DNA of 64,000 nt from Impatiens glandulifera (lineage: Eukaryota > Streptophyta > Magnoliopsida > Ericales > Balsaminaceae), in NCBI RefSeq assembly GCF_907164915.1, contig NC_061863.1, forward strand, positions 35,189,382 to 35,253,381. Reading direction: 5' to 3'. Below are positions 21,201 to 32,740 of the stretch, piece after piece (positions within the stretch are counted from its first letter, which is position 1; every line of letters starts with the position of its first letter). A program made the translations under genes and the position numbers. A model generated the notes under the pieces. That model was given only the letters and a program-made list of their open reading frames with translations, ran no database searches and was not told the DNA's origin.

Positions 21201-23333
21201 AGATGGAAGTTGCAAACCTTCTTTTTTGCCAATGAATTCCAGTACTCGAATAATCTGTTACATGTTCCACAATAAAAACTTTAAATTAAGTACTGTAATA
21301 AAAAAGGAGTCAAGAATTTATAGATTAATAAGTTATCTATAAGAAATTTACACTGATCAGTAAAGAAAAATAGATATCCCAAATAGGGATGACAATTTCA
21401 AAACGCCCCAATGAAGCGTTAGGGAAAATTTTAAGTTCCAGGAATGAGGATTGGGTGGGATGAAATATACATGTCCAATGCCCTTCCCCCCATTAATGTC
21501 ATTTTTACACCATTTTTTCTGCTTCTATTGATTTATTGTATGACATTAAGAGAAACTAATTAGCAAACTATAAGAAGCAATAGGAATAAACAGTACAACC
21601 TGTTCCTCTGTTGGTGCTGGGATTCGCATATTCAAGCATCGAGAACGTATTGCCTCAGTAACCTTTGAAGAACTGTTGCAACACAAAATCAACCTACATG
21701 ATGCACTATATTTCTCCATTGTTCTTCGAAGAGAATATTGAGCTTCTCTAGAAAGCTTGTCAACCTCGTTCAGTATCAACACTAGAGCCAGAAATGATTC
21801 AGTGCAATTAGTTCAGTGTAGATAAAAAATCAAACAAATCCTACACAAAGTTCGTTAAATCTTTGTTAATAAAGTATTGAATCATTGAATGGAGTGTGAT
21901 TAGTGTTAGGACCTCAATACACTAATATAAGCCAAGCCTAAAACAAAATGCTATCATGTCTTCTAAAAACAATAAATTAATCTGGTACATGTCACCTCAA
22001 GGAAATTAGAAGTGAAGGTATCACTATAACTACAGTGTCCAATTGTCACAGAAAAGTTGCAATTGCATCATTTTACAAAGTGATCTATTCATCCTTTTCC
22101 CCTACTGCAAATGGTCCCAATTCTATTTCATCAAGGGAACTGGAAGGGATGCTGTTAATAGGGGAGGTATCCGCCCGAATCAAAAGAAAGAATAACAATT
22201 ATAATGAACAACTCACCTTTAAACCCTTTCTTCCCCCCTTTGGTGTCAATTTGTCTGTTATTTGCCATATCTTTAATTACCTCTTGAACGATATATCTAT
22301 CCTGGAAGCCAGCATCACTGGGATTGAGCTCAATATGATATGTACCCGATAATGTTGTGAGGTCCAAATCAATAGTTCTCGCCCCAGCCTAAAAGGAGAC
22401 ATTTAAATACATAATTAATCATGTTTTTTCATGGCTGTGTTATGTATGGTGTGACAGGATAAGGATATAGCACAATTATGACAATTTTGAGAGCTTCAGT
22501 TTAAATTTGAGATTCAGATATTGCAGATGATGAACATATATGAGAGTTTTAATTTAAATTTTCAGATTCCATAATGAACCCATGTATATTTCTTCTTTTA
22601 CACACCTTCTAAAGAATATAATAATTATGATGTATCAATTCAAATGCAAAAGAAAAAGAAAAAAAAAACTGCATATTACCAAAAACATATACACAAGAAA
22701 TTGAAGTTCTTTTTAAGTCTTTTTCTTTCTACATTGTACTACAAAAGTAGTCTATGTTTTTATGTTAATAGTTATTGGACATATCTAAGGGCCTCCTTCA
22801 GCACAGAGTAAAATCATTCATTTATTAACCTTTGCGTTTTAACCCCTTTAGGAATTCATAACATCATCAATTTATGCATGAATCCAACTGATTTTGCATA
22901 TATCAAGCAAATAAAATAACTTACATTGATTTTCCAAGTCTTATTCTCCACCTTAACCTGCAAGCAAATCAACGAATAAATAAATCCGCTTTATTCGGAT
23001 ATAATATATATGAAAAAGGTGTGAAATTCAAGTCCAACGACCTTATCTGCACTGGCTCCAAAGAGTTGCCTTAACAGGGCCATGATTAGGGTTTTCTTTC
23101 CAGAACCAGGAGGACCAAAGAATAGTAAATGGGGACAATCCTGCTCAGTGACCTGCAAAAGGACAAACATAACCAAAATACTTTTACAGCACAGGAGTAA
23201 TTAAACTCGAATATCTCTTCTGATAGATCCAGCAGCGAGAGGATCATACCAGTTTTTTTAGATTCTGAGCCACATCCTCGTGCACCAGAACCTTGTCTAG
23301 GGCTTTTGGACGATATTTGTCGACCCACAACAT
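18243..23333 (-). CDS. RFC3: Replication factor C subunit 3 (11 exons, 355 aa)
   Basis: Small subunit of the clamp loader, which opens PCNA and places it on primed DNA in the nucleus. I join exons 23333-23250, 23152-23042, 22957-22925, 22388-22217, 21781-21600, 21254-21118, 20995-20897, 19270-19201, 19119-19045, 18566-18521 and 18301-18243. All introns are GT-AG and every junction keeps frame, giving 355 residues and a TAA, the usual plant RFC3 length. It starts MLWVDKYRPKALDKVLVHED. Walker A is GPPGSGKKT (41-49), with the extra Lys typical of this subunit. The Walker B position is LILNEVDK (135-142), with Asn for the first acidic residue, also known for this subunit. A Cys-Asn sensor-1 region (167-169) and the clamp-loader SRC motif (180-182) follow, then the C-terminal collar domain. 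Intron 7 (1.6 kb) holds a MITE-like element. An E2F-like site lies about 94 bp upstream of the ATG. It appears intact. Confidence 0.96.
20267..20530. mobile_element. MITE-like element in RFC3 intron 7
   Basis: 264 bp with inverted ends: GGCCTTGTTCATTTTGG at the left and CCATAAACGAACAAGGCC at the right. The GGCCTTGTTC start resembles Tourist/PIF-Harbinger MITEs. The flanks (CTA and TGT) do not give a clean target duplication. A relative lies at 38157-38352. Confidence 0.7.
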
Positions 23334-23426
23334 CTCAAAGCTGTTCTTGGTCGCGCGGTGAGAAGAGAGAGAGAGAGAGAGAGGGGAAATCAGAAGCGAT
23401 GGAAACGGCAGTAAGAGACTGAGAGT

Positions 23427-23435
23427 GGCGGGAAA
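23427..23435 (-). promoter_or_regulatory. E2F-like site upstream of RFC3
   Basis: The minus strand reads TTTCCCGCC, a match to the E2F/DP consensus found in many plant S-phase genes, 94 bases before the ATG. A GA/CT microsatellite (23366-23383) lies between it and the ATG. Cell-cycle regulation is an inference from the site and the gene's role. Confidence 0.65.
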
Positions 23436-23489
23436 GATGCAATGTGGGTGTACGGTGCCGCTCTTAAGCGTATAAATTCGATAAATTGC

Positions 23490-23722
23490 TTATTTGATTC
23501 TTGAATTTGGTCAGATTTTAAAAATTGATGCTCCAACTTTTAATTATCTCATAATTCTATATATATTTATATAAATATTTACTCTTCCTAATTATATATA
23601 CTTATAAGTTGATATATAATAAAATATATCTTTTTATTCTATTTTCTAATTATTTCCTTATATATATAATTATATCAGTTTTATAAATTACTTCATATTT
23701 TTATCTATAATTATATGTAAAT
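23490..23722 (+). repeat. Direct repeat, left copy
   Basis: About 230 bp from GAATTTGGTCAGATTTTAAA to TTTTTATCTATAATTATAT recurs with few differences at 24720-24945. The two copies bracket the segment with the aminopeptidase-like fragment. Confidence 0.85.
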
Positions 23723-23837
23723 AATTGAAGCATTCACACATGGGATTGAGGGGAAAAAAAATTTCTCTAAAAATGGGTTTACTGTTGCAATTCATCTTCA
23801 TATTCCTCTTTCTCAACGCAAAAGGGTTTATCTCAAC

Positions 23838-23960
23838 ATGACTCTTCTTCCTAACTATTTCGAACCAAAACGCTACGAAATCACTCCCTTATTTGTACTT
23901 TCGAGCCTGAGGTTCAACTTTCGCGAAGCGAAACAAAGATCTTGTCGTCAAAAGTTAGTA
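23838..23960 (+). pseudogene. Possible aminopeptidase M1 N-terminal fragment
   Basis: The reading MTLLPNYFEPKRYEIT, then in another frame CTFEPEVQLS, recalls the start of plant M1 aminopeptidases, where LPxxxxPKRYxLxLxPDL is followed by CTFxGxV. It has a frameshift in about 40 codons and nothing further of the enzyme follows, so it would be only a short relic. The match is short and could be chance. Confidence 0.3.
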
Positions 23961-24264
23961 TGTTCTTAAAGAATGAAACTCTAGGTTGTATTGTAGTTTG
24001 TTTTTTAAAAGTATTTAAATCATTATATAAATAATGAAGTCAATAACATATATGAAAACAATGTTTTGTTTTTAGTATGAACATGTTTATAAAACTGAGA
24101 ACAATATTGCAAATCTTGTTTGTAATGAATATGATACTAATATGATATGTTATTGTTATATAGATGGTTTTTTTTCATGTTTTTACCTTGTCATATTTTG
24201 CAGCATTGTCGGTAATTGTGGATATAGTTTCACGAAAAAAATAAGGAAACATATAATGGAGCAA

Positions 24265-24416
24265 TGTCGGTTATATTATGATGTGGTGTCCCTTGCCCAT
24301 GTGGAGTGCTTTTAAGACGGGAAGAAGATGGGACAGGTATAGCTATGTCGAGGCAAACTAGTAGCATCAATAACTCTTTGAAAAACTTGTTTTTGAAGGA
24401 AATTTATCTCATGCTG
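24265..24416 (+). repeat. Dispersed repeat, copy 1
   Basis: ATGTGGTGTCCCTTGCCCAT through AAATTTATCTCAT is repeated at 29790-29946 with about 90 percent identity by eye. In both places the roughly 300-bp tandem unit follows. I recognise no protein domain. Confidence 0.75.
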
Positions 24417-24725
24417 TTAAAATAATTTAAAATGTTTAGTTTAATGTTGAAATACAATTGATGTTTAAAAACTGAATTATATAAAACAAATACGACTTTT
24501 ATTAATTGAAAACTTAAATATATAAAGCACATACAACTTTTATTCTTTAAAAACTGGAAAATATATAACAAATTGTCATATAAAACGATTTATACATTCA
24601 TATGAATGATTTACAAATTCATATAAAACGATTTACACCTCATATAAAACAAAGTATAGACCTGTAATGAGATTTACTTAAGTGTTTTAAAAAATAAAAG
24701 ATTATAAAAAAATTTGTTAAATTAT
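24417..24725 (+). repeat. Single copy of the about 300-bp unit
   Basis: One unit of the repeat that is tandem at 29947-31230: TTAAAATAATTTAAAATG..., TATAAAACGATTTACACCTC, GACCTGTAATGAGATTTACT. Confidence 0.8.
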
Positions 24726-24945
24726 TTGAATTTGGTCAGATTTTAAAAATTGATGCTCCAACTTTTAATTATCTCATAATTCTATATATATTTATATAAA
24801 TATTTACTCTTCCTAATTATATACTTATAAGTTGATATATAATAAAATATATCTTTTTATTCTATTTTTTTTATTATTTCCTTATATATATAATTATACC
24901 ATTTTTATAAATTACTTCATATTTTTATCTATAATTATATATATA
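24720..24945 (+). repeat. Direct repeat, right copy
   Basis: Counterpart of 23490-23722. It ends in a TA run exactly where LTR G begins. Confidence 0.85.
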
Positions 24946-24947
24946 TA

Positions 24948-26612
24948 TGATAGGATCGGTGGCATCAATAGAGATAGAGGTCTAACTATTGATGACAACT
25001 TCTTACAAAAACGATTTGATAGAAATCCTGTTAGGGATTTATATCACTTTTTATTCTTCACAAACCCTTGTAAACTCTTGAATCGATTCAAGTGCGGAAA
25101 CGTTTGCTTATGTTTGAAACTAAGAACCAATGAAAGAGAACATGACAAAATGTAAAAGACGCAATAGGTTGTTTATGGATATTCAGAGCAAACTCTCCTA
25201 CGTCATCCCTTTTTCCAACCACCGGAAGGATTCACTATACTTTTCTTTGAATCAAATACAGTTTCAGTGCTAGCTAACTGTTGAACAAAACAGACTCTAT
25301 TCAACTTACAATATGTTTAAGAATATCACTCAGCTAGACAATACTTTGATTCTAACTCTCTCTTGATGTACAAACTCAGTAAACAAATAAGTAATTCGTA
25401 AGATAGCGTGTAAGTGCGGCAGCTCGTCCGTTGTCTTTAAAGATCTTTAAATAGAGAGCATGTACCAACGGTCGAATCTTCTGCATTGAAACGTGGCAAG
25501 CACCCATTGGAAAGCCTCCATAGTACACGAGTACAGCAGACTCTGTGCACAAAGATCATGGCCGTACCAATCTGGTAGTGCGCCGAATATTCTTCTAGGA
25601 TTGTCCTGCAAGGAATAAGTAGTGGAAAGAATATTTACTTACGTGGCATTCATTCATTGGATGCAACTAACTGTCGTACTGATCTACACGGATGAGTGGA
25701 GCAGGAGTAGTGTACAACTAGTTGATCGTGGGTAGATGGATGATGACTTCAAGCAACTGCTGAAGCAAGACATTAGACGTGCTCCATTAGACTACCAAGT
25801 CTAATGAAGTTAGACACCCACATCTAATAGATGGATCCATTAGACGACACGTCTAACTACTGTCACTTCAGACTAGTTTGAAGGAGTTAGACGCCCTACA
25901 TCTAACTTTCATCTGTTAGACTGTACGTCTAACTACGTATCTGTTAGACTACACGTCTAACTACCTATATGTTAGATTGCACGTCTAACTACGTATTTGT
26001 TAGACTACACGTCTAACTACGTATCTGTTAGACTGTAGTCTAACTACGTATCTGTTAGACTGCACGTCTAACTACGTATCTTTTAGACTACATGTCCAAC
26101 TACGTATCTGTTAGACTGCACTTCTAACTACGTATCTGTTAGACTGCACTTCCAACTACGTATCTGTTAGACTACAAGTCCAACTACGTATTTGTTAGAC
26201 TGCACGTCCAACTACGTATCTGTTAGATTGCACGTCCAACTACGTATGCACGTCAAACTACGTATTTGTTAGACTACACGTCTAACTACGTATCTATTAG
26301 ACTGCACGTCTAACTACGTATCTGTTAGACTGCACGTCTAACTACGTATCTATTAAACTGCACGTCTAACTACGTATCTATTAAACTGCACGTCTAACTA
26401 TGTATCTATTAGAATGCATGTCTAACTACATATATATTAGAATGTACGTCTAACTGTCAATACGTCTAATAAGCTTATTTCAAGATCAGTCTAACTTAGC
26501 ATGTTTCGATGCACCTGCACAAAAACAATTAGACGGCTTAGTTTCATTCTTATTTAAGTTTTAAACACGTTTATCATCAAAATACCGTTAGTCAAAATAA
26601 TTTTCCCCAACA
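24948..26612 (-). mobile_element. 3' LTR of element G (1665 bp)
   Basis: On the minus strand it begins TGTTGGGGAAAATTATTTTG and ends CCGATCCTATCA. Conserved blocks include CTCCTACGTCATCCC (25196) and TCGATTCAAGTGCGG (25083). No primer site follows its end. On its other side are a purine tract and ORF2, so it is a 3' LTR. The palindrome array fills 25780-26470. Confidence 0.85.
25780..26470. repeat. U3 tandem array, about 28-bp unit (LTR G)
   Basis: About 24 units of roughly 28 bp with the pattern TTAGACTGCACGTCTAACTA then CGTATCTG. Each unit is a near-palindrome and most contain an ACGT core. The middle is the most regular part and the edges are degenerate. Confidence 0.92.
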
Positions 26613-26630
26613 ATTTTCCCATTTTTTATG
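26613..26630 (-). promoter_or_regulatory. Polypurine tract of element G
   Basis: The minus strand reads AAAAAATGGGAAAAT directly before the LTR start TGTTGGGG. This is the expected place and composition for the plus-strand primer. Confidence 0.65.
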
Positions 26631-26802
26631 ATGTTAAAACTTTGCACAATTAATTAGATAAGATTAGTACCCATCAAATTAAAGTAAGAATGATACTTGT
26701 TTGCAAACTACACAAATAAGTTCCAAAGACCAATATTCCAAAGACCAATATTCCAAAAACCAAGTTCAGAAACCAACAAAAGATAGTTTAAAGGAGATGA
26801 GA

Positions 26803-28660
26803 TTATTGTTCTTTCCTTTTCACGTTTGGGTATGCAAACCCTTCACCAGTCAAGAGGTTTTGAAATGGAGGGAGAGTACGGCCACCACGACCACCGCTTC
26901 CACCACCACGGTCGCCGCTTCGACCTCCACCTCTTTTGATTGGTCTGCAACCTCCTTCATCAACGAGTTTTCTTTTGGATCTGGTGCATGTCGAAACACC
27001 TCCTCTACTGCTTCCACTGCCTCTTGAACTTCCTTCCCCCCTTTTAACATTATCAACGTCATGGGAAATAAGGTTTTTCTCTTTATTAAGAGCAACTTCA
27101 GCATTTTTAACGGCTTGAATCTGTTTTGCAAAGGAAACAGCTTGTTCCATTCGCTCAGCATCAACTCTGTTCATATGATTGGTTAACTCAACCATTTAAC
27201 CTTGAACCATATTCACTCCAGCCATAACTTCTTGATGAAGATCAATGTTGAATTCCATTTCACAATCAAACCTTTCGGACTGCCGTTTGAAAAAGTTCTT
27301 TTCAAATTTGGAGTAGGGGTTGTTGAGGACGTTAATCTCATACGTGTTCCTCTTCATGGTCTTCTCCATTTCTTTATGAGTTTCAAGAAGAGAGGCAAAT
27401 TCCTTCTTGTTTGATCTTTGACTCTTTTCGATACTTATCATTTTTTATTGCAAGTCCAAAACATTCTTCTGAAGAGTGCTCATCATTTTTGCCATAGATT
27501 TTAACAGCTTTGCTCATCCAACGGATGTTCCTTCATTTGATAACACTTCATGAGAGTCGGCAGGAGCAGTTTGAATTGGACTGACATGAGTGTGAACCTG
27601 CGACGACTACTCTGATTCATCCGCCTCAGAAGCATCTTTAGACTTATCTTCATCTCCTAGAATATCTTTACATACCTTGTGAATCTGATCAGAAGGTCTG
27701 TCTGAGTGAAGAGGAAGGTCAACAATCTTCTCATAAATATTCGCAGCTGTAATTTCTAGAGTTGGTCGAGGAATCACTTTAAGACTTTCTAATGACGTAT
27801 CATTGTTGTCTTGTTCCCCCTCAGTGGAAGAACTCTTATCAAATTCATTTTCTTTTGAGGGTTCCCCCTTAGAACGTGGAGATGCCTCTATTTCAAGAAC
27901 AAGGAAAACCAACGCATCTGCTTCTTGAATAACATTCGGTTGAACAAGTTCGACATTGATCTCTTCTTCTTCAATGATTGGATCATGTTGAACTGGATCC
28001 GAAGTTTGTTCAAATCTGGGTTGAGCCAAAAGGCGTTTTTCTTCAACAGACAAATTCCTCAGTTCAATGAGATGAGCAGCGGCTTGCTCATCTTCCGGTA
28101 GAATCAGGTTATTGTCATCAGAAAGTTGCATTGGATCGTCTTCGTCGGAAGAATTACCAAACAGATTCACCCCTGAGCAGTCGGCTTCATGAACATATCT
28201 GAGGAAAATTAAGATATAGTCCTGCATGATTTCATTAAGTTTCTTTAAGGCCTTCTCCTCTGCATCAACATTCTTTTCCATTGGATTGAAATTAGATTTT
28301 CTTGCTTCGAGCACTGGAAAAAAGAGCCCGATCTCTGAGATTGGCTTCAACCAGCTCCTTTCTCTTTAGAGCTTCATATACCTCAGAAGTTTTAGCCCAT
28401 TTCAGGACTCGCTTCTCTATGTTGAACAACTTCAACATTTCTCGCTTATACCTTTTCCTTTGATGACCTGATCATATCTGTTGGACATCCTGTTCATAAC
28501 CCACGTATCGAAGATGTTAATCTTCGCAACAGCTTTCACGTTGGCTTAATCCATCATCAAGTTCACTATACATATTGCCTCTGAAAACTCTTCACTGGAT
28601 TCGGTTGCGAGGGCCTTGCCTTTTCTAATAACCTCAACAGGTTTTGGAGTAGGCCTCGGT
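26803..28660 (-). pseudogene. Accessory ORF2 of element G, 5'-truncated and broken
   Basis: I do not recognise this protein family. It matches the ORF2 readings at 45691-47360 and 60879-64000. Going down the minus strand: remnants of the FDTWV block (near 28500); a segment with EEKALKKLNEIMQDYILIFL (near 28230); an acidic GNSSDEDDPMQLSDDNN stretch; EDEQAAAHLIELRNLS; and a Glu/Ser-rich region. Then come DLPLHSDRPSDQIHKVCKDI (near 27680), a helical, probably coiled-coil stretch (KEFASLLETHKEMEKTMKRN) and a basic tail with SRGSGSSRGG, TRSKRKL and RGGGRSGDRGGG, ending at 26803. The RGG and KRK motifs suggest nucleic-acid binding; that is inference. It sits between lost internal sequence and the 3' LTR, where env-like ORFs sit in Sireviruses, but nothing env-like is visible. 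Confidence 0.7.
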
Positions 28661-29759
28661 TCTCCAATAATGAATATGACACTAATATGATATTGTTATA
28701 TTAATAGAGACGAATACATGTGTGAGCTGAGGTAAGCCCACCAAAAAAATATAATTTTGTTTGTTAAGAAGCTTGATGATGGCCATGAACTCATGATAAT
28801 TATCCGTGTTGATAGAGAGAAGAAGACAGTAATTTTGTATTGTTAATTAGCTCTAGATGTACAACTCTCTCTCTCCAATATTAAAATATAATTTACTATT
28901 TTTTCTTTACTCTATCTCTATTTTTATTTATTCTTTATCTTAAGTCTTAATATAATTTATTATTTTTTCTTTTACTCTTTCTCTATTTTTTATACTTATT
29001 TTTGATCTGAAGATATATTAAGTCTTTTAATTTTTAATTTATATATAATTTTTTATAATGAAGTTAAATTATCACAGTGAAAAGTTAAAAGTTTATTCAA
29101 ATAATATAGGATAATTGAGATTTTTTATGTCTATATTGGTTAAGATGATATTTAAAGATAAATAGTGTGAATAATTTTTATTTTCATATAAATGATGTTC
29201 TAAATGGTAAATAATTTTATTTTTGTAAAAACTTTTTATATTTAAGACAAACAAAATCATTATTTATTATTTTTATTAAATATTTAGCCTATTTATTTAT
29301 AAATTTAAAACTGTTAAAGAGTTATTATTATTATTATTATGTGGCATTAGGTGAGCAGAAAACTAAATTTTGGTTGGTATATAAAGTTTATAATTTTATT
29401 TAAAATGGTTAATTTAATCGAAATGTTGTTTAAACGAGTTTTTGTGTATAATTTATCATTTTTTAAGAATAATTCTATCATATTATATTCATATATGCAA
29501 TTTTTTTTTGTAAACTTATGAAAATTTCTTGAACTAAATGTGTTATTTATTTACTTTAGCAATACAACAATTGAAAGTTCCAGTAAAATGAAAGATGTCT
29601 CTCTTGTTTATGGTTGGACACTTAATATTGAATTGTATTTAATTAAAAAAAAAATTAAATTATTTGAACATTATAATATAATAGTTTGTTATATATATCA
29701 TTGACACATATCATTTAAGTCCACCCCAAATTTCCCAAATTTAGTTTTTGGGTCCGTCC

Positions 29760-29789
<30 letters not shown>
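28661..29789. other. AT-rich DNA, no gene seen
   Basis: 28665-28710 matches 24120-24170 (AATGAATATGACACTAATAT), so the ORF2 fragment joins a second copy of the 24-kb repeat here. The rest is AT-rich with no motif I recognise. Confidence 0.6.
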
Positions 29790-29790
<1 letters not shown>

Positions 29791-29946
29791 ATATGGTTAT
29801 GATGTGGTGTCTCTTGCCCATGTGGAGTGCTTTTAAGACTGGAAGAAGATGGACAGGTCTAGCTATATCGAGCCAAACTAGTAGCATCAACAACTCTTTG
29901 GAAAACTTGTTTTTGAAGGAAATTTATCTCATTTAAGTCGATAAGC
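29790..29946 (+). repeat. Dispersed repeat, copy 2
   Basis: Counterpart of 24265-24416. The ORF covering it (from 29748) starts in a TA microsatellite and is not a gene. Confidence 0.75.
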
Positions 29947-31230
29947 TGTTAAAATAATTTAAAATGCTTAGTTTAATGTTGAAATACACTTGATAATGTT
30001 TGAAAACTGAATTATATAAAGCAAACACAACAATTATTAATTGAAAACTGAAATATATGAAGCACATACAACTTTTATTCTTGAAAACTGTAAAATATAC
30101 AACAATATTGACATATAAAACGATTTACACATTCATATAAAATGATTTACAAATTCATATAAAACGATTTACACCTCATATAAAACAAAAACAAAGTATA
30201 GACCTGTAATGAGATTTACTTAAGTGTTTTAAAAATTAAAAATTATAAAAAAATTGTTAAAACATTTAAAATGCTTGGTTTAATGTTCAAATACAACTTA
30301 TAATATTTGAAAACTGAATTATATAAAACAAATACAGCTTTTATTAATTGAAAACTAAAATATATAAATCAAATACAACTTTTATTCCTTGAAAACTGAA
30401 AAATATATAACAAATTGTCATATAAAACGATTTACACATTTATATAAATGATTTACAAATTTATATAAAATGATTTACACCTCATATCAAACAAAGTATA
30501 GACTTGTAATGAGATTTACTTAAGAGTTTTAAAAATAAAAGATTATAACAAAAATTGTTAAATCATTTAAAATTCTTAGTTTAATATTCAAATACAACTT
30601 ATAATGTTTGAAAACTAAATTATATAAAGTATATACAACTTTTATTGATTGAAACTAAAATATATAAAGCAAATAAAGTTTTTTATTGCTTGAAAACTGA
30701 AAAATATATAGCAAATTGTCATATAAAACTATTTACACCTTTATATAAAACAATTTACACTTTCAAATAAATCATAGTATAAACATGTAATGAGATTGTT
30801 TAAGTGCCTTAAAAATAAAAGATTATAACAAAAGTTATTAAAATCATTTAAAATGATTGGTTTAATGTTCAAATACAACTTATAATTTTGAAAATTGAAT
30901 TATATAAAGTAAATACAACTTTTATTGATTGAAACCTGAAATATATAAAATAAATACAACTTTTATTTCTTGAAAACTAAAAAATATATAACAAATTGTC
31001 ATATAAAACGATTTATACCTTCATATAAATCGATTTACACATTTATAAAGAATAATACATACATGTAATGATATTTACTTAAGTGTTTTAAAAATAAAAT
31101 ATTATAACAAAAGTTGTTAAAATCATTTAAAATTCTTGATTAAATGTTCAAATACAACTTATAATGTTTGAAACTGATATATAAAGTAAATACAACTTTT
31201 ATCTACTCCGCTAATAATGTAAGCAGATAC
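29947..31230 (+). repeat. About 300-bp tandem repeat, 4 units plus a partial
   Basis: Units start near 29947, 30254, 30556, 30836 and 31114, with lengths of about 308 to 277 bp. Each contains TTTAAAATGCTTGGTTTAAT, CAACTTTTATT, CATATAAAACGATTTACACC and TGTAATGAGATTTACTTAAG. It is AT-rich and non-coding. Confidence 0.88.
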
Positions 31231-31281
31231 AACTTTTATCTACTCCGTTAAGGCTGATTTTGTGTCCGCAATCGTGTATTT

Positions 31282-31685
31282 CTATTTGAATTTGTAAGTT
31301 GGTAGTAACAACCTTGCGAATAATGAAGTGAATTTCTCTTGAAGAGCGGCATTTCCAATCCACCATTTGAACGCTCCGTAGTTGGGTGTGTCGATTAAGA
31401 AATCGTTTGTGAGTGGATCGAATAGAATTGTTGTTTGAAGGCCTTCAATATTTGAACCTTCAAACAAAAAAATATAAGATCATGTAGTGTTTTTCTAACA
31501 ACATTAATATCAAAAATAGATAGTCATAAAAAGAAGATGAGACTACCATGATAAAGTTCAGTTATGGCAAAACAACCCAAATATACTCTATATTGTTAAT
31601 TCCTTCAAAAGTACTTTTTCACAATGCATTTTAGTTCCCAAGTTAAGAACCGAACCTCCTCGTAAACTCCATAAAAAGATAATGA
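31282..31685 (-). pseudogene. Peroxisomal acyl-CoA oxidase fragment (ACX2-like), two exons
   Basis: Minus-strand relic of a flavin-dependent peroxisomal acyl-CoA oxidase, the first enzyme of beta-oxidation. The upstream exon (31685-31547) reads GGSVLNLGTK, KYF and then, after stops and frame changes, YLGCFAITELYHG. It ends at a GT donor. An 89-bp intron (31546-31458) ends in TTTTTTTGTTTGAAG. The next exon reads [20 protein letters not shown], then [18 protein letters not shown] and LLLPT, followed by a stop. The FAxTELxHGSN and KWWIGNAA motifs are characteristic. Keeping an intron rules out a processed copy. All other exons are missing; the 300-bp repeat begins about 50 bp beyond the last exon. 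Confidence 0.88.
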
Positions 31686-31689
31686 GTTT

Positions 31690-32454
31690 TCAAATAATCA
31701 TCTAAACACATTATAAAATCCACCATAAACAAGCCTCAACAAGATCATAATTAAACTCTAATTTACAATGATTTAAGTGCAATATTCTTCGATATAATCT
31801 CATAGCCTAGAAAACAATGCCACAAAGAAGGGGAGCCTAAATCTAATGTTAAATATATCTCAACCACTACAATCACATATTTCTTCATAATTTGACATGA
31901 TGAAGAATGAAAACTTCTCCTACATAGTTATCTAGTACCATATATATGTTAGGTCTTATTATGTTAAAAGTTTAAAAAAACGATAATGAATCTATCTTGA
32001 CAAAGTTTTGTTCATTAAAAAAGCAATTTGAAATATAAATGTGTAGAAAATATTTAAGATATCGTTTTCCATGCAAATAAACATTTAGAGAAATAATGGA
32101 AGATCAACCAGAATAGAAGAAGAAACGCGAGCAAAAGGAAGAGACAAGACCAAACGAAGAGACATGACTAGTATGGAGAGAAACTATTTTCCAATGGGCG
32201 GAAAACCATATTTCATTGTTGTTTTTTTCTTCTGTCATTTCTTCCCTCCCTGTGTCAGTCGCTGCCCTATCATTCCTCTAAAAAAAAGTTATCTCTCCCC
32301 ATAATTATAAAAAAATATTCTCTCTTTATTTATATCTTAATATAAAATATTTATAATATATATTCTATTTTCTCATAATTATATATAATAAAAATTACAT
32401 ATATATATATATTATTAGTTTGATCAATTATTTATATTTTTATCATATTCTCCT

Positions 32455-32486
<32 letters not shown>

Positions 32487-32530
32487 TTTTCTTCTTTATT
32501 AATTTATATATATATAGAGAGAGAGGAGTG
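31690..32530. other. AT-rich DNA, no gene seen
   Basis: No further acyl-CoA oxidase exon was found upstream of the relic. A purine-rich stretch lies at 32090-32190. The rest is AT-rich. Confidence 0.55.
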
Positions 32531-32534
32531 ATAG

Positions 32535-32740
32535 AGAGAAGAAATTTGGTGAGGGAATTTGGTGAGGGAATGACTTGCATCACCATTGGTTCCATTGGTT
32601 AGAAAATGTAAAAGTGGGAGGAAAGAGAAAAGAGAGAAAACAGAGAAATTATTTGATTTTTTTAGCGAAATTATGTCAAGTCATTCCCTCACCAAATTCT
32701 CTCACCAAATTCACTCACCAAATTCTCTCACCTAATCATT
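32535..32740. mobile_element. MITE-like inverted repeat element
   Basis: The left arm has AATTTGGTGAGGGAATTTGG then GAGGGAATGACTTG (32546-32577). The right arm has CAAGTCATTCCCTCACC then CAAATTCTCTCACC repeated (32679-32735). The arms are inverted and flank an A/G-rich loop. TA runs lie on both sides. The ORF from 32575 crosses it by chance. Confidence 0.65.

Noticed and set aside
22035..22367. Plus-strand ORF of 105 codons over RFC3 exon 4
   Set aside because: It is antisense to an exon and an intron of RFC3, with no motif of its own.
24265..24416. Possible GRF-type zinc finger (CPCG and GRRW readings)
   Set aside because: Cys spacing and the NPGRRF core do not fit in any single frame of either copy.
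25780..26470. CRISPR-like look of the regular palindromic arrays
   Set aside because: There are no unique spacers between the repeats, no cas genes, and the setting is a plant nuclear LTR. The arrays are minisatellites.
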